The notes: generated from the letters alone by a model not told the origin. A stretch of 64,000 nt of DNA from Yoonia sp. F2084L (GCF_023015625.1 NZ_JALKAH010000003.1:62001-126000), one strand, 5' to 3'; counted from the stretch's first letter, positions 1-8,878 are shown. A program made the numbers and translations.

Positions 1-2
1 TC

Positions 3-293
3 CGGTCGCCCACGCCTTTTGCGATCTGGGGTGCACTTGCGATGTGGGCGATTTTCGGGGCTGCGTTGCTGGCCAGCCTGCGATTGCGTTTGCCGTTGCG
101 GGTTTGGCGCTGGGGCCATACAGCGTTTGTGACTTTGGCTGTGATCGGGACTATCGTTCACGCCTTGCAGATCACTGGCACGATGGAACAAGTGACCAAG
201 ATATTGCTTTCGGTGCTTGTCGTAGGTGCGCTCTTTGCTGCAATTATGCGGCGCAAGGTTTGGGCGATGGGCGTGCGGTCCCGGCGAGGCTGA
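3..293 (+). CDS. Ferric-reductase-like transmembrane protein, C-terminal end (partial)
   Basis: The reading frame is open from the left window edge to the TGA at 291-293, so this is the 3' end of a gene that begins outside the window. About 96 residues are visible. They form at least two or three hydrophobic helices around a WRWGHTAFVTLAVIGTIVHAL segment. That segment resembles the haem-binding helix of ferric-reductase-like transmembrane proteins (R/W-x-H followed by a second His). The tail is basic (MRRKVWAMGVRSRRG), as expected for a cytoplasmic end. The family call rests on this short segment only; it could be another small haem membrane protein. Confidence 0.55.
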   Translation, partial: RSPTPFAIWGALAMWAIFGAALLASLRLRLPLRVWRWGHTAFVTLAVIGTIVHALQITGTMEQVTKILLSVLVVGALFAAIMRRKVWAMGVRSRRG

Positions 294-294
294 C

Positions 295-1323
295 TTAGCC
301 TTTTCGGTTCATGTCTTGATAGGTCGGGAGCAGGTCGCCGGGTGCTGCGGTTGCGTCATAGACGCCGCGCGCGATGGCCCGACTGAGACAAACAGCGCCG
401 GCTGCTGCGATCTCTCGGAATTGGCTTTGATCGACTGGCGGCCCCTCGCCAGTTGCAACCCCAAACACCAGATCTCCATCCAGCGGCGTATGCGATGGCA
501 CAATCGCCCGCGCCATCCCGTCATGCGCCGTCACAGCAAGGCGGTGGCATTGTGTTTTGGTCAGCGCCGCATCGGTTGCGATGATAGCGATAGTCGTGTT
601 TGCGCCTTCGTTTGCTTGCAACATCATGGCGTGCTCTTTGCGACTTGGTTCAGGTGAAACCAGTCCGGCGTTCGTATCTGGCCCTGCACCGCCGAACTCT
701 GTATCCATTTCAAAAGGGGCCGCCCAAAAGTGTTTGTCGCCTGGTGTCGTGACACTGCCCAAGGCATTGACCACAACCAATGCACCAACGGTCGTGCCGT
801 CTGCCAGCACCAGTGACGCGGACCCTAGCCCGCCTTTCTGCATCGCCGCCATCGCACCCGTGCCCGCACCGGTTGTGCCGGTCGTAAACTGCTCGGACGC
901 GCTTTGCAGCGCTTCTCGCCCCAGCGCGCGATAGGGGTTTTCGTCCCAGTCTTTTGCCCCGCCATTGATCAAATCAAAGATAATCGCGCCGGGCACTATG
1001 GGGATGTTCATCGTGCCAACCGGAAACCCCCGGCCCATCGCGCGCAGCCCGTCCATGACGCCGGAACAGGCATCAAGGCCAAAGGCAGAGCCGCCTGACA
1101 GAACGAGTGCATCCACCTGCTCTACGGTTTTATCAGGGGCAAGCAGATCGGTTTCTTTCGTGCCCGGCGCGCCGCCCATGACGTGCACGCTGGCTGTGAA
1201 GGGTTTGTCGCCGACGAGGACTGTTGTCCCCGTCTTGATATGGTCATCCTGCGCGTTGCCAACCCGCAGGCCAGCAACATCCGTGATCAGATTACGCGGT
1301 CCTTTAGATACAGCGGCCACCAT
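295..1323 (-). CDS. P1-family N-terminal-nucleophile hydrolase (DmpA/NylC-like, peptidase S58)
   Basis: 342 residues from an ATG at 1323 preceded by GGAGGTGG; the longer frame upstream only shadows the SDR gene. P1-family enzymes cut themselves into two chains and act as aminopeptidases or amidases on small amides. Typical segments are seen: LSGGSAFGLDACSG (about 75-88), GTGAMAAMQKGGLGSAS (154-170), and ANTTIAIIATDAALTK (241-256). Asn242-Thr243 matches the Asn/Thr autocleavage position of nylon-oligomer hydrolase NylC, so Thr243 is the likely nucleophile (inference). The start overlaps the end of the upstream SDR gene by 20 bp, suggesting translational coupling as the last gene of the ABC locus. 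The substrate is unknown. Confidence 0.85.
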   Translation of the reverse strand: MVAAVSKGPRNLITDVAGLRVGNAQDDHIKTGTTVLVGDKPFTASVHVMGGAPGTKETDLLAPDKTVEQVDALVLSGGSAFGLDACSGVMDGLRAMGRGFPVGTMNIPIVPGAIIFDLINGGAKDWDENPYRALGREALQSASEQFTTGTTGAGTGAMAAMQKGGLGSASLVLADGTTVGALVVVNALGSVTTPGDKHFWAAPFEMDTEFGGAGPDTNAGLVSPEPSRKEHAMMLQANEGANTTIAIIATDAALTKTQCHRLAVTAHDGMARAIVPSHTPLDGDLVFGVATGEGPPVDQSQFREIAAAGAVCLSRAIARGVYDATAAPGDLLPTYQDMNRKG

Positions 1324-2041
1324 CCACCTCCATCGCGACACCTGTGACCATGCTGGCTTCGTCAGAACACAAGAAACAAGCGGCGTTTCCCATGTCCTCG
1401 GGCGTCGAAAACCGCCCCAGTGGGATCGTTGACAGGAATTTGGCCCGCATTTCTGGCGTGTCCTCACCCATGAAGGATTTGAGAAGCGGCGTGTCGCCTG
1501 CCACCGGATTGATCGCATTCACACGGATGCCCTCAGGGGCCAGTTCGACCGCCATCGTTTTGGTTGCCGTGATCATCCAGCCTTTGGAGGCATTGTACCA
1601 GTTCAGGTGGGGTCGGGGTGAAACGCCTGCGGTGGAGGCGACATTGAGGATCACACCTGTACTGCGTTCTTTGAAATGCGGAACGAAGGCCTGCGCCGTT
1701 AGAAACACCGACTTCATGTTCACGTTGTAGACACGGTCAAAATCTTCTTCAGTGACGTCTTCGAGTTTGGTGGGTAGATGGGTGACGCCCGCATTGTTCA
1801 CAAGAATGTCGAGAGGGCCCTGCGAAAGCACGGTTTCAGCAAGGTTAGACACTGATTTGCCGTCTGAGACGTCACAGGCCACAGCGGTTCCGCCAATCTC
1901 GGCGGCAATCGCCTTGGCCCCTGCCAAATTGACATCGACCACGAACACCCGCGCGCCCTCGGCTGCGAATTTGCGGGCGATACCAGCGCCAAAGCCTGAG
2001 CCGCCCCCCGTTACAATGGCTGTTTTGCCTTCCAGTCGCAT
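1304..2041 (-). CDS. SDR-family NAD(P)-dependent oxidoreductase (FabG-like)
   Basis: 245 residues, a classical short-chain dehydrogenase length. It has TGGGSGFG at 11-18 (cofactor-binding glycine motif), VVDVN with Asp36 at the end of the second strand (favours NAD over NADP), NNAG at 82-85, Asn108, Ser136 and the YxxxK pair Tyr149/Lys153. All catalytic residues are therefore present. The ATG at 2041 has GGGAGG five or six bases upstream. It lies between the ABC ATPase and the P1 hydrolase on the same strand, so it probably oxidises or reduces an alcohol/ketone produced from the imported substrate. The substrate cannot be read from the sequence. Confidence 0.9.
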   Translation of the reverse strand: MRLEGKTAIVTGGGSGFGAGIARKFAAEGARVFVVDVNLAGAKAIAAEIGGTAVACDVSDGKSVSNLAETVLSQGPLDILVNNAGVTHLPTKLEDVTEEDFDRVYNVNMKSVFLTAQAFVPHFKERSTGVILNVASTAGVSPRPHLNWYNASKGWMITATKTMAVELAPEGIRVNAINPVAGDTPLLKSFMGEDTPEMRAKFLSTIPLGRFSTPEDMGNAACFLCSDEASMVTGVAMEVDGGRCI

Positions 2042-2081
2042 GATGCCTCCCGTTGTTGAAATGATGGTAACAACCCTTGGA

Positions 2082-3668
2082 TTAGACCGCCATGCCGAAG
2101 GTGGGCAGCTTGGGTGCCGCTGCGATCAGCGTTTGCGTGTAAGGGTGCTGCGGATTGGCAAAAACAGTCTCTGTTTCACCTTGTTCGACGATTTTTCCGG
2201 CCTGCATGACCATCACCCGGTCAGTTACCGTGCGGACGACAGACAGGTCGTGGCTGATGAAAATATATGCCAGTGGCCGTTTGTGGCAGAGATCAGCAAT
2301 CAGATCGAGCACCTGCGCACGGACAGAGACATCAAGCGCCGAGACCGCTTCGTCAAAGATGATCAATTCGGGTGCGATGATCAGGGCGCGGGCAATGGCG
2401 ATCCGCTGGCGCTGGCCGCCGGAGAATTCGTGGATGTATTTGGTAGCGTCATTGGATGAAAGCCCGACGTCTTCGAGTGCTTTTGCAATGGCGTGGGTGC
2501 GGGCCTGTCCGGTGGGTGGTGTTTCGAGCAGGTGAAACGGCTCTGTGATCAACCGGTCCACGCGGTGTCGGGGGTTGAAGCTGCTGTAGGGATCCTGGAA
2601 CACGACCTGCATTCTGCGGCGCACAGCCAGATTGGGGTGTTTGCCAGTGAAAACCGGCTCCCCATCCAGGCGGATTTCGCCGCCCTGTACGTCCTCCAAC
2701 CCTAGAATTGCCCGCGTTAGGGTCGATTTTCCGCAGCCGCTCTCACCGACAAGCCCGACACGCTCGCTCTGATTGATCTCAAAGCTGATGTCATGCAGCG
2801 CGCGGAACATGGGCCGAGGGCCAAGGAGTGTTTGGCGTGACATAGGATAGTCGCGGTTGACGTTCTGCACGCTGAGCATCGGTGAGGATTGCGTGGTTTC
2901 GGGGAGTGAAACGGCGTGCGTTGATGCCTCAAACAAGGCTTTGGTGTAGGGGTGCTGCATACGGGCGAGCAGGTGTTTGGTCTCGCCCGCCTCGACCACC
3001 CGACCATTCTGCATGACCACGATCTTGTCTGCGATATCGGCAACCACGGCCAGGTCGTGAGTGATGATCAGCAGCCCCATGTCAAACTCGCGCACAAGAT
3101 CGCGAAGCAAATCGAGGATGCGCGCCTGTGTCGTGACGTCAAGCGCCGTGGTCGGCTCATCCGCGATCAGCAGCTTGGGACGCAGCGCGATGGCCATCGC
3201 GATGACAACGCGCTGGCGTTGGCCGCCTGAGAGTTCGTGAGGATAGCGCGTGGGCGCCACTTTCAGGCCGACCCGTTCCAGCATGGCGGCGGCGCGTTTG
3301 TGGGCCTCTGCTTTGGATGTTTTTTCATGGATCAGGATCGTTTCGGCGACCTGTGCACCAATCGTTTGCACCGGGTTCAGGGCTGTCATCGGTTCTTGAA
3401 ACACCATGCCCATCGCGTTGCCGCGCATTTTGCAGAGGTTGGGTTCAGTGGTTTGCAGGATGTCGGTGCCGTCCAGCAGGATTTTGCCTTTCGGGTCTGA
3501 CCCCTGCGGCAGCAAGCCCATCACGGCGAGGGCTGTCATGGATTTGCCCGAACCGCTTTCGCCAGTGATCGCCACGATCTCACCTTTCTGCATGGTCAGG
3601 TCGATGTCGTGCAGAATTTTCGTGTCGCCAATCGCCAGCGACAGGTCTTTGATCGCAAGCAGGCTCAT
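2082..3668 (-). CDS. Peptide-type ABC transporter, fused double ATP-binding protein (DppDF/GsiA-like)
   Basis: 528 residues with two complete ABC ATPase domains in tandem. The first has Walker A GESGSGKS (36-43), signature LSGGQRQR and Walker B LLIADEPTTALD. The second has Walker A GESGCGKST, signature FSGGQRQR and Walker B IIFDEAVSALD. This layout is typical of oligopeptide/dipeptide/glutathione importers in which the two ATPases (D and F) are fused. The start ATG overlaps the stop of the upstream permease by four bases (ATGA). It powers uptake by the permeases at 3665-5421 together with the binding protein at 7285-8760. Confidence 0.93.
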   Translation of the reverse strand: MSLLAIKDLSLAIGDTKILHDIDLTMQKGEIVAITGESGSGKSMTALAVMGLLPQGSDPKGKILLDGTDILQTTEPNLCKMRGNAMGMVFQEPMTALNPVQTIGAQVAETILIHEKTSKAEAHKRAAAMLERVGLKVAPTRYPHELSGGQRQRVVIAMAIALRPKLLIADEPTTALDVTTQARILDLLRDLVREFDMGLLIITHDLAVVADIADKIVVMQNGRVVEAGETKHLLARMQHPYTKALFEASTHAVSLPETTQSSPMLSVQNVNRDYPMSRQTLLGPRPMFRALHDISFEINQSERVGLVGESGCGKSTLTRAILGLEDVQGGEIRLDGEPVFTGKHPNLAVRRRMQVVFQDPYSSFNPRHRVDRLITEPFHLLETPPTGQARTHAIAKALEDVGLSSNDATKYIHEFSGGQRQRIAIARALIIAPELIIFDEAVSALDVSVRAQVLDLIADLCHKRPLAYIFISHDLSVVRTVTDRVMVMQAGKIVEQGETETVFANPQHPYTQTLIAAAPKLPTFGMAV

Positions 3669-4480
3669 GTCCGCGCCACCCGGATGCGGGGATCAAGCCA
3701 GTCGCGCAACCCGTCGCCCATCAGGTTGAGGCCCAGCACCATGAGCAGGATCGCAAAGCCGGGGATCAGCGCGGTGTGCGGCGCGATGCTGACCAGTGTT
3801 TGCGCGTCAGCCAGCATACGCCCCCAGCTTGCCGTGGGTGGCTGCGCGCCAAGGCCGATGTAGGACAGGGCGGCCTCGGCCAGTATGCCCAAGGAAAACT
3901 GGATAGTACCTTGGACGATCATCAGGTTGGTGATGTTGGGCAGGATGTGTTCGACGGAAATACGCGCCGCGGATTTGCCGCAGACGCGGGCGGCAAGGAT
4001 GAAGTCGCGTTCCCACAATGGCAGGGCCGCGCCGCGCGTCAGGCGGGCGAAGACGGGGATGTTGAAGATGCCGATGGCGATGATGGCGTTGACGGCGGAT
4101 GCCCCGAAGACGGCCGTGATCAGGATGGCGATGACGAGTGATGGGAAGGCAAAAACGAGGTCATTGCCCCGCATGATCAGCTCATCCAGCATCGAGCCAT
4201 GTCGGGCCGCCGCGAGCAACCCCAACGGGACGCCGAGCGCCATGCCGATGCCGACGGCGACCAGTGCCACGGCAATCGAGGTGCGTGCGCCCATCATGAT
4301 CATAGACAGGATGTCGCGTCCGAAGTGATCTGTGCCAAGCGGGTTGGTTCCGTTTGGCCCCTGTAGTTTGTTGGGAATGTCGAGGGTTTCGATTTCTGCG
4401 GGTGTCCAGATGAACGACACCGCCGCGAGCGCGATGAAGACCAATGTCAGGGCCGCGCCGATGATCAGATTGCGGCTCAT
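3665..4480 (-). CDS. Peptide-type ABC transporter permease (DppC-like)
   Basis: 271 residues, the usual length for a DppC/OppC inner-membrane subunit. It starts with a single N-terminal helix (LIIGAALTLVFIALAAVSFIW) and a periplasmic stretch containing GTNPLGTDHFGRDILSMIMMGARTSI, the conserved DppC N-terminal signature. About five more membrane helices follow. The EAA-type loop is around ERDFILAARVCGKSAARISVEHILPN. The start overlaps the stop of the DppB-like gene by four bases and the end overlaps the ATPase start by four bases, so the three are translationally coupled. Confidence 0.92.
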   Translation of the reverse strand: MSRNLIIGAALTLVFIALAAVSFIWTPAEIETLDIPNKLQGPNGTNPLGTDHFGRDILSMIMMGARTSIAVALVAVGIGMALGVPLGLLAAARHGSMLDELIMRGNDLVFAFPSLVIAILITAVFGASAVNAIIAIGIFNIPVFARLTRGAALPLWERDFILAARVCGKSAARISVEHILPNITNLMIVQGTIQFSLGILAEAALSYIGLGAQPPTASWGRMLADAQTLVSIAPHTALIPGFAILLMVLGLNLMGDGLRDWLDPRIRVART

Positions 4481-5421
4481 GCCTTTGTCCTCAGCCTTGG
4501 ATCGACGGCGGCATAGGCCAGATCGACAAGGAAGTTCACCATGATCACGGTAAAGACCAGCAGCATCACCACGCTTTCCACGACGATCAGATCGCGGGCG
4601 CTGATAGATTGGAAGATCAGGCGGCCAAGGCCGGGCAGGAAGAAGACCTGTTCAATGATGATCCCGCCTGCCAGCAGAAAAGAAAATTGCAGGCCGATGA
4701 TCGTCAGCACCGGGATCAGCGCATTCCGCACCGCATGTTTCCAAAGCGCTTGGCGGCGCGATAGACCCTTGGCGCGGGCGGTACGGATGAAATCCTCTCC
4801 CAGCATATCGAGCAGGGATGAGCGCATGACACGCGCGAGGATGGCCGCTTGCGGCAAGGCGAGTGCGATGGCGGGCAGGGTGAGCGATTTCAGGGCTTGG
4901 AACGGGTCAGACCACCCCGGAAACCCGCCCGCTGAGAACCAGCGCAGGTTGATCGCGAAGATCAGGACGAGGATCATCGCAAACCAGAAATTCGGGATCG
5001 CGACGCCCAGTTGGGTGGCCCCCATGATCGTGACATCGCCTGCGCCGCCCCGTCTGCTGGCGGCGTAAATGCCTGCGGGAAAGGCGATGAGGGTCGATAG
5101 GATCAGCGCATAGATGGCGAGGGGGAGCGAGACCCAGATACGGTCGTTGATCAGTTCTGATACTGGGGTCTTATAGGTCCATGACTGGCCAAAATCGCCG
5201 CGCAATAGCCCTGTGACCCAGTCAAGGTAGCGTGTGATCAGTGGTTGATCGAGGCCCATTTCGGCACGCAGGGCGGCGATGGTGTCCGGCCGCGCGTTGA
5301 CGCCCAACATAAAGGCTGCGGGATCGCCGGGGATCACCTCGATCACGGCAAAGATCACGACGGAGGCGACGATCAGGCTGATGATCAACGATGTCAGTCG
5401 GCCCAGCGCGTAGCGGATCAT
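4477..5421 (-). CDS. Peptide-type ABC transporter permease (DppB-like)
   Basis: 314 residues with six predicted membrane helices. It begins MIRYALGRLTSLIISLIVASVVIFAVIEVIPGDPA, the typical DppB/GsiC amino terminus (single helix then the IPGDP motif). The EAA loop is LGEDFIRTARAKGLSRRQALWKHAVRNALIPV near the middle. It forms the translocation path together with the DppC-like subunit. The start overlaps the GNAT gene stop by four bases, so the GNAT is likely the first gene of this sub-operon. Confidence 0.93.
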   Translation of the reverse strand: MIRYALGRLTSLIISLIVASVVIFAVIEVIPGDPAAFMLGVNARPDTIAALRAEMGLDQPLITRYLDWVTGLLRGDFGQSWTYKTPVSELINDRIWVSLPLAIYALILSTLIAFPAGIYAASRRGGAGDVTIMGATQLGVAIPNFWFAMILVLIFAINLRWFSAGGFPGWSDPFQALKSLTLPAIALALPQAAILARVMRSSLLDMLGEDFIRTARAKGLSRRQALWKHAVRNALIPVLTIIGLQFSFLLAGGIIIEQVFFLPGLGRLIFQSISARDLIVVESVVMLLVFTVIMVNFLVDLAYAAVDPRLRTKA

Positions 5422-5930
5422 GTGTGATTCTCTTGTAGGGCGGGGGCAAAGGTGATTTCCCCCTTTGGGATTGATCCGCTTAGCGTCAGGTACGAGATAA
5501 ACCGGGGGTTCAGGCCGCCATAGGTGAGCGCATGATCATTTGAAAACCCCATTGGGCCGTAGACATCTGGATTGCCGGTTAGAACGCAACCGGCCGCGCC
5601 GATATCCCTTAACTGGGCCAATCCGGTTTTTGCCAGCAATGTGCCAATCCCTTGGCGTTGGTGCGCGGCCAGCACGGAAATCGGCCCGAGCGCGTACCAG
5701 TCGCCCCTCGCGTTTGCGATGGTGACTGGGGAAAAGGCGACATGGCCGATGATCTTGTCGGTGACGGCGACCAAAGACAGCGTCAGGTCGCCGTCTGCTT
5801 GCAATCTGGCGGGAAGATGCTGGTCATTTTCGTCTGCAAACGACATGGGCGCAAAGGCATCGCGCGTCAGGACATGGATTGCCTTCGCGTCTTCATCCAA
5901 TGCTGCACGAATTTTGACGTCACGGATCAT
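5418..5930 (-). CDS. GNAT-family N-acetyltransferase
   Basis: 170 residues from the ATG at 5930; a TTG at 5936 would add two residues. The acetyl-CoA pyrophosphate-binding motif is visible as LAAHQRQGIGTLLAKTGL (Q/R-x-x-G-x-G/A type). A second conserved stretch, GCVLTGNPDVYGPMGF, matches the YhbS-like subgroup of GNAT acetyltransferases. It is translationally coupled to the permease genes and is the promoter-proximal gene of the minus-strand block. Its 5' end lies about 40 bases from the divergent FMN riboswitch of ribH. The acceptor substrate is unknown; a role in modifying the imported compound is inference from position. Confidence 0.85.
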   Translation of the reverse strand: MIRDVKIRAALDEDAKAIHVLTRDAFAPMSFADENDQHLPARLQADGDLTLSLVAVTDKIIGHVAFSPVTIANARGDWYALGPISVLAAHQRQGIGTLLAKTGLAQLRDIGAAGCVLTGNPDVYGPMGFSNDHALTYGGLNPRFISYLTLSGSIPKGEITFAPALQENHT

Positions 5931-5978
5931 GCCCAATAGTCCTTGCCCGCTGTAAACGTTCCTGCCAAAATGGGCCCA

Positions 5979-6116
5979 TTCTCAGGGCGGGGCGGAATTC
6001 CCCACCGGCGGTATGTGGCAACCCCACGAGCCCGCGAGCGCCTTTCGCAAGAAAGGGTCAGCAGATCAGGTGCGAGGCCTGAGCCGACGGTCATAGTCCG
6101 GATGAAAGAGAATGCG
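5979..6116 (+). promoter_or_regulatory. FMN riboswitch (RFN element)
   Basis: The sequence carries the conserved blocks of the RFN element in order: AGGGCGGGGCGGAATTCCCC then ACCGGCGGTA, GAGCCCGCGAGCGCC, GTCAGCAGATCAGGTGCGA and GCCGACGGTCATAGTCCGGA, ending GATGAAAGAGAA. The helix-forming partners are present, so a complete aptamer is expected. It lies about 80 bases upstream of ribH, a riboflavin biosynthesis gene, which fits known FMN feedback control. The region between aptamer and gene contains a pairing partner for the ribosome-binding site (separate entry). Confidence 0.95.
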
Positions 6117-6128
6117 GAGCGTTGTGTG

Positions 6129-6186
6129 CCTTTTGGGTGCGCTGCGTGCCGTGTGATGCCTTGGGTGACGTGTCGAAGCCAAAAGG
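6129..6186 (+). promoter_or_regulatory. Candidate SD-sequestering hairpin (expression platform of the FMN riboswitch)
   Basis: CCTTTTGG at 6129-6136 is the exact reverse complement of CCAAAAGG at 6179-6186. The right arm overlaps the AAAAGGAG Shine-Dalgarno of ribH (start ATG 6197). Pairing would hide the ribosome-binding site, which suggests translational control by FMN. No U-tract terminator is seen between the aptamer and the gene, which agrees with this. The alternative pairing that would release the arm was not resolved by eye. Confidence 0.55.
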
Positions 6187-6196
6187 AGATCACAGT

Positions 6197-6637
6197 ATGA
6201 CACTTCCCCAGTTTGCATTCATCAAGGCCGGTTGGCACGCTGATATCGTGGATCGTGCGCTTGATGGGTTTTTGACTGAAATACCGATCGAGCAGGTGAC
6301 CGTCTACGATGTCCCCGGCGCGTTCGAGATGCCGATGCTGGCCCAAAAGCTGGCGCTGACGGGCAAATACGACGCGATTGCCTGCGCTGCGCTGGTCGTT
6401 GATGGCGGTATTTACCGGCATGACTTTGTCGCCAGTGCTGTCGTTGATGGCCTGATGCGCGTGGGTCTGGACACGCAGGTGCCTGTGCTGTCGGTCAGCC
6501 TGACGCCGCATCACTTTCAGGAAACCGATCATCATATCGCGATCTTCCGCGAACACTTTGTACAGAAGGGGAAAGAGGCGGCGCGGGCGGCCAAAGCTTT
6601 GGTCGATTTGCAGCCAAGTGCAGAGCGTGCCGCCTGA
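6197..6637 (+). CDS. ribH: 6,7-dimethyl-8-ribityllumazine synthase (RibH2-type)
   Basis: 146 residues. The enzyme joins the pyrimidinedione and dihydroxybutanone phosphate to form the direct precursor of riboflavin. The segment VVDGGIYRHDFVASAVVDGLM carries the catalytic His region. The pattern (KAGWHADIVD near the start, DVPGAFEMP, LTPHHF) resembles the decameric RibH2 proteins of Brucella and rhizobia more than the icosahedral RibH1 type. The ATG at 6197 is chosen because AAAAGGAG lies eight bases upstream; longer frames have no such site. It is preceded by an FMN riboswitch and is convergent with the cysteine hydrolase, five bases apart. Confidence 0.95.
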   Translation: MTLPQFAFIKAGWHADIVDRALDGFLTEIPIEQVTVYDVPGAFEMPMLAQKLALTGKYDAIACAALVVDGGIYRHDFVASAVVDGLMRVGLDTQVPVLSVSLTPHHFQETDHHIAIFREHFVQKGKEAARAAKALVDLQPSAERAA

Positions 6638-6642
6638 TCTGG

Positions 6643-7284
6643 TCATGCGGTCAGTTTAGTGGCGGTATAATCGTCCATCGCCGACAAAACTTCGGCGCGC
6701 GAACGCCGCGCGCCGGTTTGCAGGTATTCCATTGCGCGCAATGATGCCTCATGCGCCTCAATGCTGGAACCGCCGACACAGTCTTCGATCACCCGACAGA
6801 AATAGTCTGACTGGTGCCCATCGACGAATGTGTAGTGGACGCAGACATCTGTCAGACCGCCGCACATCAGTAGGGTGTCTACTTTGAGGCCCCGCAGAAG
6901 TATCTCAAAATCAGTGCCGAAGAATGCCGAATAGCGCCGTTTCGGGACGATGTAGTCGGTGGGGCGATAGCCCATTTCCGCCTTGGCGATCTTGGTCTTG
7001 GGGTTGTCCTCAAGACAGTGGATATCCTCATCTCCCTCCAACTCGCGCCCAAAGTCGACCAGATCGGGGCGATGCACTTCTTGGATAAAGATCACCGGTA
7101 TCCCGGTGTCATGCGCTTTATCGATGACCGCGCGCGCGGCCAGCATCCGGTCTTTGTACCCCGGCATGTTGTCGATGGACCGGACCACGCTGTCGTCGAT
7201 GAAGGTGCTGGCCTGAATGTCGATGACAATCAGGGCCGGCTTGCCTTCGATCAATGCGCGTTTGGGGGCGTTTGCGTTGGCCAA
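6643..7284 (-). CDS. Cysteine hydrolase, isochorismatase family
   Basis: 213 residues. Members hydrolyse amides, carbamoyl groups or enol ethers with an Asp-Lys-Cys triad. The candidates are Asp22 (IVIDIQ), Lys115 (VPKRRYSAFFGT) and Cys148 (GGLTDVCVHYT), all present. The start is a TTG at 7284, supported by GGAG seven bases upstream inside the end of the SBP gene; the SBP stop directly abuts it. It is therefore co-transcribed with the peptide-type binding protein and may act on the imported compound after uptake. The exact substrate cannot be assigned. Confidence 0.88.
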   Translation of the reverse strand: MANANAPKRALIEGKPALIVIDIQASTFIDDSVVRSIDNMPGYKDRMLAARAVIDKAHDTGIPVIFIQEVHRPDLVDFGRELEGDEDIHCLEDNPKTKIAKAEMGYRPTDYIVPKRRYSAFFGTDFEILLRGLKVDTLLMCGGLTDVCVHYTFVDGHQSDYFCRVIEDCVGGSSIEAHEASLRAMEYLQTGARRSRAEVLSAMDDYTATKLTA

Positions 7285-8760
7285 TCAGTTGCTCCAACTC
7301 ACGCCGGTCAGGTCAACGGCGGCAGTGGGCTGGTTGACCCATAACCCCTTGATCCCCGCTTTCGCTACGGTGGCGACGGCGAGTTCGAAGAGGTAGCTGT
7401 TCACGTAGTCCTCTGAGATGATGGTCTGCGCCTGGGCAAGCAGTTCGCTGCGCGCACCGGGATCTGTGGTGGCATTCAGCGTTTCCATCAAGGCCTGAAA
7501 GTCCGCGTTGTCGTATTGGAAGTAATAGTCAGGGTTCGCATAGATCCCGATATCCATCGGTTCGGTATGGCTGACAATGGACAGGCCGAAGTCCTTGTTG
7601 GTGAAGACCTCTTCGATCCACTGCGCCCATTCGAGGTTGGTGATTTCGGTTTCGATCCCTACAGCGCGCAACTGGCTGGCGATAATCTCGCCCCCGCGTC
7701 GCGCGTAGGAGGGCGGTGGGAGTTTCAGGGTCGTGGTGAAGCCGTCAGCAAACCCCGCTTCGGCCAGCAACTCGCGGGCAAGGTCTGGGTCGTGGGGTGA
7801 ATTCCCCAGCAGGTCGACATAATCGGGGTTATGCGGTGCGAAATGCGTGCCGATGGGTGTGCCAAGGCCGAACATGGCCCCGTCGATGATCGCCTGTCGG
7901 TCAATCGCGTGGGCCACTGCCTTGCGTACCCGCACGTCATCAAAGGGCGGCATCTTGTTATTGGTGGACAGGATCGTTTCGCCTTCGGTATTACCGACGA
8001 GCACCTGGAACCGTGGATCGGCCTCGAACTGCGGTAGGTTTTCAGGGGCAGGGAAGCCGATGAAGGCATCGACATCCTCGGCCATCACAGCGGCAAAGGC
8101 GGCGGTCGGGTCAGAGATGAAACGAAACGTCGCACTTTCCAACGCAGGTGCTGGACCCCAATAGTCAGGGTTGCGTGTTAGCTCCAACCGGTCGCCTTGC
8201 ACCCAATCGGTGAAGGTAAACGGGCCGGTGCCGATGGGGTTGGAGGCGATGGTTTCGATGCTTTCGGGTGCCACGATCACCGCATCACCCCAGGCCATGT
8301 TGAACAGGAAACTGCCGTTGGGCTGGTCCAGCGTGACCTGCACGGTCAGTGGATCAACGACCGTGACATCGGTGATCCCGGCAAACAGCCCCTTTTGCGC
8401 GTTGGTGCTATCCTCGGCCCGCGCGCGATCAAGGCTGAATTTGACGTCTTCGGCGTCCATGGTGGTGCCGTCATGGAAGGTCACACCAGCGGCGAGGTTG
8501 AAAGTGTAGATCAACCCGTCGTCCGAAATATCCCAGCTTTGCGCCAACCCCCGAATGATCGCGCCATCGGCATCAAAGCGGGTCAGCCCCTCGAACACAT
8601 TGGCGTAAAGCACGCTGTCAATCGCCTGCGCGGCCCCGCCAGTGGGGTCAAGGTTCGGGGGTTCCAACTGGATCGCGACGGTAATGCTGTCTTGGGCCAA
8701 TGCGCCGGACGCGCAAAGAACGATGGCCGTGGATGCGGCGAGTTTCTTGAAAGAATGCAT
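7285..8760 (-). CDS. ABC transporter substrate-binding protein, family 5 (peptide/nickel type)
   Basis: 491 residues. A Sec signal peptide ends near residue 22 ([12 protein letters not shown]). The mature part has the family-5 features: [14 protein letters not shown] near the start, [13 protein letters not shown], a long [21 protein letters not shown] motif and [10 protein letters not shown]. It binds an oligopeptide-like ligand in the periplasm and delivers it to the permeases at 3665-5421. AGGGGG lies six bases before the ATG. It is the first gene of the minus-strand locus and is divergent from panB across about 118 bases. Confidence 0.93.
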   Translation of the reverse strand: MHSFKKLAASTAIVLCASGALAQDSITVAIQLEPPNLDPTGGAAQAIDSVLYANVFEGLTRFDADGAIIRGLAQSWDISDDGLIYTFNLAAGVTFHDGTTMDAEDVKFSLDRARAEDSTNAQKGLFAGITDVTVVDPLTVQVTLDQPNGSFLFNMAWGDAVIVAPESIETIASNPIGTGPFTFTDWVQGDRLELTRNPDYWGPAPALESATFRFISDPTAAFAAVMAEDVDAFIGFPAPENLPQFEADPRFQVLVGNTEGETILSTNNKMPPFDDVRVRKAVAHAIDRQAIIDGAMFGLGTPIGTHFAPHNPDYVDLLGNSPHDPDLARELLAEAGFADGFTTTLKLPPPSYARRGGEIIASQLRAVGIETEITNLEWAQWIEEVFTNKDFGLSIVSHTEPMDIGIYANPDYYFQYDNADFQALMETLNATTDPGARSELLAQAQTIISEDYVNSYLFELAVATVAKAGIKGLWVNQPTAAVDLTGVSWSN

Positions 8761-8878
8761 GGTCTACCCCCTATGGCTACCATCACTCTTGTCGGAACGT
8801 TTCGTCAAATCAAGCCCTTCACGCTGGAAACGCAAAAGGCGGGCTGCTATCGAACATGCAGATTCAAGGGAGCCTGAG

